Notes under the pieces: model-generated
What the model was told of the DNA's origin: nothing
The model's database searches: none
The model's input: only the letters and a program-made list of their open reading frames with translations
Shown: piece after piece, positions 1-6,748 of the stretch
How positions within the stretch are numbered: position 1 is the first letter of the stretch
Layout of the letters: each line of letters opens with the position of its first letter
Position numbers and translations under genes: made by a program
Origin: Gammaproteobacteria bacterium
GTDB lineage: Bacteria; Pseudomonadota; Gammaproteobacteria; Chromatiales; Chromatiaceae
DNA length: 9,431 nucleotides
Assembly: GCA_030621975.1 (NCBI GenBank)
Contig: JAUXGQ010000027.1
Span: 1 to 9,431, forward strand
Reading direction: 5' to 3'

Positions 1-1754
1 CACAAGTGAAGCAATCCTCTCAGGGACGCTTTACCTCGTCAGTACGAATTACCGCGAGTTTCGGCGTCGCTATACTTTCCGAGCATGTCACCAGCCCCAG
101 CGAGGTCATCAATCTGGCCGATAAGGCGCTTTACGTCGCCAAGGAGAACGGACGTAACCGCGTGGTCGCCTGGGACGACAGCCAGGCGCTGGAGGATGGC
201 GAAGCTCAGGCTCAGCAAACCAGCCGTGTCACGGACATAGACATCGAAAGCGGGCCGCCAAGCGACGATATAAACAGGCTCGTTGCCAGCGGGAATCAGG
301 GCGGCGCCGAACACGACTTACACAGTCTTAAAAACCGGATTACCGAACTGGAGGAAGAACTCGCCTATAGTCAGGAGACACTGACACAACGGGACGGACG
401 AGATTCGGTGACAGGCTTGCCCAATCGACTGCTCTTTTATGACAGGGTCAGCCAGGCGCTGGCGCAGGGACAGAGATTCGATCGAATCGCGGCCATCATC
501 GTATTCGATATCGACATGTTTCAGCGCATTAACGACGCGCTTGGGTTTGTTGTCGGAGACAAGTTGCTGAAGAAGGCCGCCGGGCGGCTGGTGGAGATCC
601 TGCGAAACACGGATACGGTGACACTATTGGACGGCAATACCACTACGCCTACCGTATCGAGAACCGGTGCAGACGAATTTGGCATCCTGATTACCGACCT
701 CAAGGATGCCAATATGGTGACATGGATTGTGAAACGTATCCTGGACAGTATGTCGGTACCGCTGGAAATCGACGGCAATGAGATATTCATTACTTGCAGC
801 GCCGGCATTAGCCTGTATCCCCACGATGGCGATAGCGCCGATACACTGCTTCAGAACGCCAACGTGGCTCGCTTCAGCGCCAAGCAACGTCTGGGGCGCA
901 ACAATTTTTCGTTTTATTCGGCAGATCTCAATCAGGAATCCTACAAGCATCTATGGTTCGAGAGCCAGCTTCATCACGCCCTGGAACGGGGTGAGTTGCA
1001 CCTTCACTACCAGCCAAAGCTTGATTTGAAGACAGGGAGGATCACCAGCATGGAGGCGCTGGTTCGCTGGACGAATGAAAAGCTGGGTTTTGTGTCGCCA
1101 GGCGATTTTATTCCCGTGGCGGAACGTACCGGGCTGATTAACGACATAGGCGAATGGGTTATGCGCACTGCCTGCACTGAGGCCAGGCGCTGGGCGGAAG
1201 CCGGCTTTGAGGATGTGGGTGTCGCGGTGAATCTGTCTGCGTTGCAGTTCCGCGAAAAAGATCTTCATGGGCAGATCACGACGATGCTGGCGGAAACCGG
1301 ACTCGAGCCACGGCTTCTGGAAGTGGAGATCACGGAAAGCGCTGTTATGGAGAATTTCGACAAGGCCATCAAGACACTCAACGAATTGACCAGCGCAGGG
1401 ATACATCTATCCGTTGACGACTTCGGTACCGGTTACTCGTCACTGGCGTACCTCAAACATCTTCCGCTGAACACCTTGAAAATCGATCGCTCTTTCCTGA
1501 GTGACACCGTCCCTGACCAGCAGGACGAACTGATTATTACTGCCATCATCGCCATGGCCCACAGCATGGGACTTCGCGTCGTCGCAGAAGGTGTCGAAAG
1601 CAATGCGCAGAAAGCGTTTCTTGCCGGGCTGGATTGTGATGAGATTCAGGGCTTTCTGTTCAGTAAGCCGGTTCCTGAAGACGAAGCGCTCGAGCTGCTA
1701 CGTATCCATAACGGCGAAGATGCCGGCCGGAAACGCGCGCGGAAAACCGCGTAA
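1..1754 (+). CDS. GGDEF-GGDEF-EAL c-di-GMP turnover protein, 5' end cut by window
   Basis: The protein is a cytoplasmic signalling enzyme predicted to hydrolyse cyclic di-GMP. The frame is open to the window edge, so the GTG at 6 is not the real start; residue numbers here count from it. Residues 1-53 are the end of a first GGDEF domain (ITASFGVA, then ADKALYVAKENGRNRV). A polar linker with a short coiled coil (about 105-130) leads to a second GGDEF domain at 130-305, starting at DSVTGLPNRL. Its signature is degenerate (RTGADEF), it carries an insert of about 11 residues just before the motif, and it has no RxxD inhibitory site. The EAL domain spans about 315-570 and looks catalytically complete: EAL at 350-352, N409 in VNLS, E441 in EITES, DD at 471-472 in DDFGTGYSS, K492, E528 and Q548. 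I infer a phosphodiesterase, with the second GGDEF possibly a GTP-sensing regulatory domain. Whether the first GGDEF synthesises c-di-GMP depends on sequence outside the window. The gene converges on the TIR gene. Confidence 0.95.
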   Translation, partial: QVKQSSQGRFTSSVRITASFGVAILSEHVTSPSEVINLADKALYVAKENGRNRVVAWDDSQALEDGEAQAQQTSRVTDIDIESGPPSDDINRLVASGNQGGAEHDLHSLKNRITELEEELAYSQETLTQRDGRDSVTGLPNRLLFYDRVSQALAQGQRFDRIAAIIVFDIDMFQRINDALGFVVGDKLLKKAAGRLVEILRNTDTVTLLDGNTTTPTVSRTGADEFGILITDLKDANMVTWIVKRILDSMSVPLEIDGNEIFITCSAGISLYPHDGDSADTLLQNANVARFSAKQRLGRNNFSFYSADLNQESYKHLWFESQLHHALERGELHLHYQPKLDLKTGRITSMEALVRWTNEKLGFVSPGDFIPVAERTGLINDIGEWVMRTACTEARRWAEAGFEDVGVAVNLSALQFREKDLHGQITTMLAETGLEPRLLEVEITESAVMENFDKAIKTLNELTSAGIHLSVDDFGTGYSSLAYLKHLPLNTLKIDRSFLSDTVPDQQDELIITAIIAMAHSMGLRVVAEGVESNAQKAFLAGLDCDEIQGFLFSKPVPEDEALELLRIHNGEDAGRKRARKTA

Positions 1755-1989
1755 GCCGATACCTGTCCAAATAACACCCCCTCACTCCGGCGGCCGCTGG
1801 ATTCACTGTAAGCGGTAGACAAGTCCTGTCAGGAATTATTACACGATTTTCATGAGTCTTTTCCTCGATGAGTGCTGACTGATACTGCAATACAAGGCTT
1901 TAACGCCTGAAAGTCTCCATTTCAGCCCTCGGGGTACGTCGGTATATTTTACATTGTTCGTTTGTCGAGCCTTTCGACGAAAACAGTTA

Positions 1990-2008
1990 TTTCTGTAACG
2001 CACAGAAA
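1990..2008. other. Perfect 7-bp inverted repeat (possible hairpin)
   Basis: TTTCTGT at 1990-1996 and ACAGAAA at 2002-2008 are perfect reverse complements around a 5-base loop (AACGC). The stem is AT-rich and no T-run follows a GC stem, so it is not a standard intrinsic terminator. It may be a weak bidirectional stop or an operator-like dyad. Only the symmetry is seen directly. Confidence 0.3.
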
Positions 2009-2118
2009 AACAATAAGTTATTGAGGATGGCTCAAGATTTGCCTAAACACGGGGCGTATTTTGGGATGGCCGATTGACGCCAAAGTCGAGGCTTGATCGG
2101 TAACTACAAGGTAGATCT

Positions 2119-2138
2119 GGTGCGCAACGCGCGTCACC
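2119..2138. other. GC-rich stem-loop in the convergent spacer
   Basis: GGTG-CGC at 2119-2125 can pair with GCG-CACC (2131-2133 and 2135-2138), with a bulged T at 2134 and a five-base loop. It is the most stable hairpin I found between the two convergent genes. No T-run follows on either strand within about 10 bases, so a Rho-independent terminator call is not supported; it could stabilise a 3' end. Confidence 0.3.
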
Positions 2139-2163
2139 ATAAACATGGAAGGAGTTGACAAGA

Positions 2164-2196
2164 ATGAACATACACTTGAGCGGCTTTGGTAAGTAA
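2164..2196 (+). other. 10-codon ORF with a strong Shine-Dalgarno
   Basis: A purine-rich GGAAGGAG at 2147-2154 sits 9 bases before an ATG at 2164, an ideal bacterial initiation arrangement. The frame encodes only MNIHLSGFGK before TAA at 2194-2196. An overlapping frame from ATG 2145 (MEGVDKNEHTLERLW, TAA at 2190-2192) runs through the same bases. The site could be the surviving start of a gene lost downstream, a leader peptide, or chance. No product is recognised. Confidence 0.2.
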
Positions 2197-2217
2197 GCAA
2201 AAAATCATTAGACCACT

Positions 2218-5200
2218 TCACCTTGCATCTAGCCACTCTTTGCGCTCCATTATTCTTAGCTCTTCGCGTTCTTCGCTAAGCTTGGTTCCAGTACGCACCT
2301 TAGTGTGCAGTACCGGCTTATCAAACCCGCTTTCGTCCACTTCGAGACTCCATAAGCGGACTGTGCTATCAGCACCCCAGGTCATGATCCACTTTCCGTC
2401 TGGCAAAAATCGGGCGCCGTTGACGTGCGCATGCTTCATGGGCAGGGTCAATGGCTGGCCGTTTACACTACTCCAGACTCGAGCAGTCCCGTCAGCAGCC
2501 CACGTTAGAATGCGGGTTTCGTCGCTATTGAAGACCGCACCTTGAACTTTCTTTTGAGGCAAAGGAGGAATGATCGCCTTGCCGTTGTCGATATTCCAGA
2601 GCCGGACCGTGGCATCTGCACTCCAGGTCAGTACACTGCGTTGCTCCCGGCTGAGCACCGCGCCATCGATTCGAGCGCCATGAATGGCTAGGGGTTTGTC
2701 CAGTTCACCGCTTGTGCTATCCCAGAATCGAGCGGTGCCATCGCTACCGAAAAGCAACACCCGCCGCTCGTCGTCGCTAAACACGGCTGCACTCACCCAC
2801 TTCGCATCCTCCAAGCGCAGCGGAGGCGCTGACACTTCGTCGCGCCACAACAATCCAGTACCTTCGGTACCCCAACTGAATATCCGTCGTCCATCTGCAC
2901 TGAAGACGGCACCTCTGACCGAGCCTTCGTGGCTAACCCCAGCAACCAGCTTCCCATTTCCGCTGTCCCAGACTCGTGCGGTACCCTTGTCACTCCAGCT
3001 TAGAATCCTGCGCTCATCAGGGCTGAACACAGCACCCAAAACCCCGAAGACTTTCTTCCCCTGTTGCATGGCAGGGATTACTTCCTTCCCGGTCGTGGTA
3101 GACCACAGGCGCGCCGTACCGTCGGCATGCCAGGTCAACAGCTTATTTCCGTCTTTGCTGAATCGGGCACCGTTGAAAGCCCCATCGAACTCTCGCGTTG
3201 TCAGTGCAGGCGGACCCTTCTCGCTATCCCAGACCCACGTCGTGCCGTCGAAACTCATAATGCGGTCGCTGTCCGGAGCGTAGATGGCATCCAAGACGGG
3301 CGATTCATGACGCATGACTGCATGAGCTCGGTTCAGGTTTTCAACAGCCCAGACCCGTACCGTACCATCTTCACCTGCCGTCAGGACGTGATCCCCCTCG
3401 GAGTCGAAAAGCGCCTGGTTAATAGGAGAACGATGCCTCAGGGCGGGGGTTAGCCTCTGCCCATCCTGGGTAGACCAGATGCGCACGCCATTACCATCAC
3501 TCCATGTCAGCACAACCTGCCCGTTTGGACTAAGTACTGCTCCTCGCACCGGACCGTTATGCTTAAACACGTTAAGTTGCTGCCCACTTTCCGCGTCCCA
3601 AAGTCGCGCTGTGTGGTCGTCGCTCCACGTCAAAACCCAGCGCTCGTCCTGGCTGAATACTGCCTTTCGAACCTGCCGATTGTGTCTCATGGAGGGGAGG
3701 CTCTCTCCCGTGTCCGAGTTCCACAGCCTCGCGGTACCGTCGTCGCTCCAGGTCAACACTTTGGTGTTTGATTGGTTAAATTTCCCGCCCCAAACGGGAC
3801 CGTCATGCGCAAATAACCTGAGCCGCTCCGCTGTGTGCGCGTCCCAAAGTCGCGCTGTGCCATCGTCACTCCACGTCAAAATCCAGCGCTCGTCCTGGCT
3901 GAATGTGGCGCCCCAAACCGGCCCATCGTGTCTCATGGTAGCGAGGACCTCTCCAGTGTCCGAGTTCCACAGCCTTGCGGTACCGTCTTTGCTCCACGTC
4001 AAGACTTGCGGTTTTGTCTGACTGAAGAGGGCTCCCAATACCGATCCTTCGTGGGTTAGAGGCGGCGTAAGCTCTTGCCCGCTATTGGCGTCCCAGATCC
4101 GTGCAGTGTCGTCTGTGCCCCAGGTGAGAACCTGGCGCTCGTTGGGGCTGAAGCACGCACCCCGAAGCCCATCGTGCTGCATGAGGGGGGCCAGGAGCTT
4201 TCCCTCACTGTTCCAGAGTCTTGCCGTGCCGTCTCTACTCCAAGTCAGGATCCTGCTCTCATCCTGGCTAAAGACAGCGCCTTGCAACCTCTTCTTCTCG
4301 TGTTGCATGGTCGTCGCCAACTCGTTGCCGGTTTGGCTATCCCAAAGCCGCGCTGTGCCATCATCGCTCCAGCTCAAAAACCGTGCGCCGTCCGCGCTAA
4401 AAAGCGCACCACTCGCGTTGCCTTGGTGTTCCACTATGCTGGTGAGTTTCACCGGCCGAACCAACAGGGCACCGGCCAGATAGGCATCGCTCGAAACGGT
4501 TTTAACCTTGTCGACTTCGGCCGCGCGCATGAGATAGTGGCTGGCCTTTAACCAGTCCCCTTTCCGGTCTCGTTCTGTGGTGCCACGCGCCCAAAAACGC
4601 TTTGCCAGCTCGGCAGTCGCTTTTTCCTCTGCCTGTTTTGCAAAGATAGAGGCCCCTACCGCCACGGCTGCAGCTATAATGGCGACGGCGCCGATGGCGC
4701 CGATAATCCGGGCACGTCGCCTCAATCGTCTGGCGGCCTCTGTTTGAACCTCAGCGCGTTGACGCTCGGTCGCGGCCAGCTTTTGTGTCATCTCTAACTC
4801 GTGCTGGCGTTGCCTCTCTTTCTCGCGTTTCTCGCGGTCCCGCAGTGCGACGCTTGCCTCCAGGAACTCCAGCTGGAGAGCGACAGGTTCTCCGCCGTGC
4901 GTCTCCCGCCACTCCTCGGCTAGAGCCAAACGTGGGCCCCGATACAGGAAAGCCGCGTCTCTGCCATTCTGATCCCATTCCTTTGCAGCCTCACTCAAGC
5001 GGTGCTCCAGTCGCACCGCCTCCCGATCCGCATCGATCCATTTCCGCAACTTCGACCAATCGCGGATCAAGGCTTCATGGGAGACCTCGATGAACACGTC
5101 CCCTGGCTTGTCCTTTTCCCGCTCTTTGTCCTTTTCGTGCTTTTTGCCCTCTGCCGTGATCAAGCGGGCGTCTATTAGCCGCTGCAGCACAGGTGCTACG

Positions 5201-6684
5201 GCATCTGACTCTTCGAGTTCCTTCTTCATGACCCGCCGCTTGGTATCTACCGTCTCTTCTCCAGGCTGGGTCAGGCGCAGAAAGATGCGCTTACAGATTT
5301 CCTGCTCTGGAAGCGTGAGTTCGTCGAAGACTTTGTTGGCTTGTTTTTCCAGGGCACCCTCTATCTCACCAATTTCTTTGTAAGCTGAAATGGTCAGGCG
5401 GCGACCGTCTTGGCGCTGCCACAGTTCCATCAGGGCATACTCCAGCAACGGCAAGGCACCGGCCTGGTTCTTGACATCCTGCAACAGCATTTCCGTGAGG
5501 CCCGGTTCAATTTCACATCGCGCCAATAATGCAGGCCTCTCGATAGCCCGCCGGAGCTCGTCTTCGTTCATGGCCCCGACCAGCTCCTGGTGCTCGGACT
5601 CGGACAAAGCGGCGGCGAGCCTCGGATAGGCGGCGCATTTCCCATAGAAGTCGACGCGCAGGGTCAATACCACGACAGTTTTTCCTCCCACGACAGTGGA
5701 GGCATACAGGAGGTTGTCGACCAGGGCCTTGCGTCGCTCTTCCTTGCGGCACATGGTGAAGATCTCTTCGAACTGATCCACCAGCAGGAGAACGCGCTGC
5801 GTTTCCGGACGGGCCCGGAGGGCGAGGGCTGTCGTTAGATGGAGCGTGCGTTGATCCTCGCCAAGCGCCTCAATGAGACGCCCAACATCGTTTGTGGCTT
5901 CGCCGACGACCGGGTCGGTGGCCAGGGCCGTAGCCAGGCTCTGCAACGGATCCGGGCCTGGTCGGCATATCACAGTTGGCCATTCAGCGCTGCCCGCCAG
6001 CTCTCCTCGGCTCAACGCTGGAATGAGGCCCGCACGGACCAGCGACGACTTGCCGCTGCCGGACGCCCCGACAACGGCGAGAAAACGGTTCTCCCGTGGG
6101 GAGCCCGGTCGGGGGCGCAGATCATGAAGAAGCCAATCAGTCAGGACTTCGCGGCCAAAAAAGAATTCGGCATGCTCGGCTTGAAAAACCTGAAGCCCGC
6201 GATACGGGGAGATGCCTTCATCAATCGCGGCTTCAACTCCGGCTTCAACTCCGGTCCCAGGCTCGATGCCATGGATGCCGGACACCAGTGCATGAAACGC
6301 TTCCTCATCATCCAGGGCGTGAAACTCGACATAACTCCCCTGCCACAGAAAATTGGGGGAGTGGCTTCTCTGTACACGTTCCCCGCCGGGAAGCACCACA
6401 GGAATGACGCGAAAACCGCGTTCCTTGACTCGACGGTCGATGGCAACTTGCATCTCCTCAACCTGCCAAGCGCCCATGCCAGCAGGGCCTATGATGATCG
6501 CGCAGGCAGCGCACTCATCCAAGGCTTCCAAGATTCCTTTCTGCCAGGGTTTCCCCGGAACCAGGTTCCATTTATCAAGCCAAGGGCGGATGCCTTTTTT
6601 CTTGAGTCGACGGGCTAGTTCCTCGACCGCCGGTTTGTCGTCGCTATTGTGGGAGAGAAAAACATCACATGTTGGTTTATTCAT
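2218..6684 (-). CDS. TIR-nSTAND1-TM-WD40 protein, NLR-like, putative anti-phage/conflict effector
   Basis: This is a complete 1488-residue protein. Residues 5-135 are a TIR domain (CDVFLSHNSDD; RPWLDKW; VIPVVL) with E77, four residues after W73, in the position of the catalytic glutamate of NAD+-cleaving TIRs. The motif ISPYRGL at 159-165 opens an nSTAND1-type NTPase: FFGRE at 175-179, Walker A GASGSGKSS at 206-214, Walker B LLLVDQFEE at 299-307, PLLEYALMELW near 412-422 and VSHEALIRDW at 534-543. A charged coiled coil (about 610-655) precedes one transmembrane helix (about 659-681) flanked by RRLRRRAR. Residues 746-1447 hold 17 WD40 blades of the LTWSDDGTARLW type, enough for two or more propellers. 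In related STAND proteins ligand sensing by the repeats triggers ATP-dependent oligomerisation that activates the TIR; that mechanism is inferred here. The start is the ATG just before the TIR fold; its ribosome site is weak. It lies 64 bp downstream of the exoprotein gene. Confidence 0.95.
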   Translation of the reverse strand: MNKPTCDVFLSHNSDDKPAVEELARRLKKKGIRPWLDKWNLVPGKPWQKGILEALDECAACAIIIGPAGMGAWQVEEMQVAIDRRVKERGFRVIPVVLPGGERVQRSHSPNFLWQGSYVEFHALDDEEAFHALVSGIHGIEPGTGVEAGVEAAIDEGISPYRGLQVFQAEHAEFFFGREVLTDWLLHDLRPRPGSPRENRFLAVVGASGSGKSSLVRAGLIPALSRGELAGSAEWPTVICRPGPDPLQSLATALATDPVVGEATNDVGRLIEALGEDQRTLHLTTALALRARPETQRVLLLVDQFEEIFTMCRKEERRKALVDNLLYASTVVGGKTVVVLTLRVDFYGKCAAYPRLAAALSESEHQELVGAMNEDELRRAIERPALLARCEIEPGLTEMLLQDVKNQAGALPLLEYALMELWQRQDGRRLTISAYKEIGEIEGALEKQANKVFDELTLPEQEICKRIFLRLTQPGEETVDTKRRVMKKELEESDAVAPVLQRLIDARLITAEGKKHEKDKEREKDKPGDVFIEVSHEALIRDWSKLRKWIDADREAVRLEHRLSEAAKEWDQNGRDAAFLYRGPRLALAEEWRETHGGEPVALQLEFLEASVALRDREKREKERQRQHELEMTQKLAATERQRAEVQTEAARRLRRRARIIGAIGAVAIIAAAVAVGASIFAKQAEEKATAELAKRFWARGTTERDRKGDWLKASHYLMRAAEVDKVKTVSSDAYLAGALLVRPVKLTSIVEHQGNASGALFSADGARFLSWSDDGTARLWDSQTGNELATTMQHEKKRLQGAVFSQDESRILTWSRDGTARLWNSEGKLLAPLMQHDGLRGACFSPNERQVLTWGTDDTARIWDANSGQELTPPLTHEGSVLGALFSQTKPQVLTWSKDGTARLWNSDTGEVLATMRHDGPVWGATFSQDERWILTWSDDGTARLWDAHTAERLRLFAHDGPVWGGKFNQSNTKVLTWSDDGTARLWNSDTGESLPSMRHNRQVRKAVFSQDERWVLTWSDDHTARLWDAESGQQLNVFKHNGPVRGAVLSPNGQVVLTWSDGNGVRIWSTQDGQRLTPALRHRSPINQALFDSEGDHVLTAGEDGTVRVWAVENLNRAHAVMRHESPVLDAIYAPDSDRIMSFDGTTWVWDSEKGPPALTTREFDGAFNGARFSKDGNKLLTWHADGTARLWSTTTGKEVIPAMQQGKKVFGVLGAVFSPDERRILSWSDKGTARVWDSGNGKLVAGVSHEGSVRGAVFSADGRRIFSWGTEGTGLLWRDEVSAPPLRLEDAKWVSAAVFSDDERRVLLFGSDGTARFWDSTSGELDKPLAIHGARIDGAVLSREQRSVLTWSADATVRLWNIDNGKAIIPPLPQKKVQGAVFNSDETRILTWAADGTARVWSSVNGQPLTLPMKHAHVNGARFLPDGKWIMTWGADSTVRLWSLEVDESGFDKPVLHTKVRTGTKLSEEREELRIMERKEWLDAR
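2344..4449 (-). repeat. Array of 17 WD40 blades within the TIR-STAND protein
   Basis: Seventeen copies of a roughly 41-codon unit can be counted from the d-strand signature (V/I)LTW(S/G)xDGTARLW(D/N)S. They start at residues 769, 811, 851, 893, 934, 975, 1016, 1057, 1099, 1141, 1181, 1226, 1267, 1308, 1350, 1391 and 1432. Blades 8, 9, 10, 13 and 14 are most divergent: blade 10 has a shortened SFDGTTWVW and blade 13 has GTGLLW. Seventeen is not a multiple of seven, so how the blades divide into propellers is uncertain. Confidence 0.9.
3517..4008 (-). repeat. Duplicated WD40 blade pair, 246-bp period
   Basis: Bases 3763-4008 (blades 4-5) and 3517-3762 (blades 6-7) are tandem copies of a two-blade unit of 82 codons. 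Nucleotide identity is strong in patches: for example the 19 bases 3595-3613 are identical to 3841-3859, and 3639-3659 matches 3885-3905. At protein level both copies carry ARLWNSDTGE, then FSQDERW, then LTWSDD. Odd and even blades resemble each other less than copies two blades apart, so the unit of duplication was a pair. Confidence 0.8.
6229..6252 (-). repeat. Perfect 12-bp tandem duplication in the TIR-STAND linker
   Basis: The plus-strand 12-mer GGCTTCAACTCC occurs twice head to tail at 6229-6240 and 6241-6252. In the protein it gives GVEAGVEA at residues 145-152, between the TIR domain and the ISPYRGL motif. It is in frame and adds four residues to a flexible linker. Confidence 0.85.
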
Positions 6685-6713
6685 TTTCTACGCTGACACT
6701 GAGACTCGAAGTG

Positions 6714-6735
6714 CGCTGCTGAATCGACAGCAGTG
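6714..6735 (-). other. Hairpin in the 64-bp gap upstream of the TIR gene
   Basis: CTGCTG at 6716-6721 and CAGCAG at 6728-6733 are perfect complements around a six-base loop, extendable by a G-U and a C-G pair to 6714-6735. It would form in a transcript running from the exoprotein gene into the TIR gene. There is no U-run, so it is not an intrinsic terminator. It could mark RNA processing or damp downstream expression. Confidence 0.35.
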
Positions 6736-6748
6736 GCGCCGCATCTGT

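Larger units (their letters stand above)
1755..2217. other. 463-base intergenic spacer between convergent genes
   Basis: This is AT-richer DNA between the stop of the GGDEF-EAL gene and the stop of the TIR-WD40 gene. No protein-sized frame resembles a known family. It contains short inverted repeats (1824-1834, 1907-1925, 1964-1978, 1990-2008 and 2119-2138) and two small ATG-started frames near 2145-2196. None of the hairpins is followed by a convincing U-run on either strand, so I cannot name an intrinsic terminator, although one would be expected between convergent genes. The spacer could hold decayed gene remnants or a small RNA; I see no proof of either. Confidence 0.7.

Noticed and set aside
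6..8. GTG as start of the GGDEF-EAL gene
   Set aside because: It falls inside a GGDEF domain and the frame is open upstream to the window edge, so the gene is truncated by the window.
1964..1978. GTCGA/TCGAC inverted repeat as a terminator
   Set aside because: The stem is only five strong pairs and is followed by GAAAA rather than a T-run on the plus strand, with no T-run on the minus side either.
2074..2106. TTGACG followed by GTAACTA as a plus-strand promoter
   Set aside because: Spacing to the best -10-like hexamer is about 20 bases and the hexamer is poor.
2199..2204. T6 on the minus strand 14 bases after the TIR gene stop as an intrinsic terminator
   Set aside because: No GC-rich inverted repeat precedes it; nearby similar sequences are direct, not inverted.
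2684..4551. Several long plus-strand open frames (for example 2684-3283, 3479-4021, 4075-4551) with repeated SRAVPSSLHV-type peptides
   Set aside because: They lie antisense to the WD40 array and repeat only because the blades do. The opposite strand encodes a coherent domain protein.
5839..6618. A 259-codon plus-strand open frame
   Set aside because: It is antisense to the TIR and Walker A region, and its translation shows no fold-like composition or recognisable motif.
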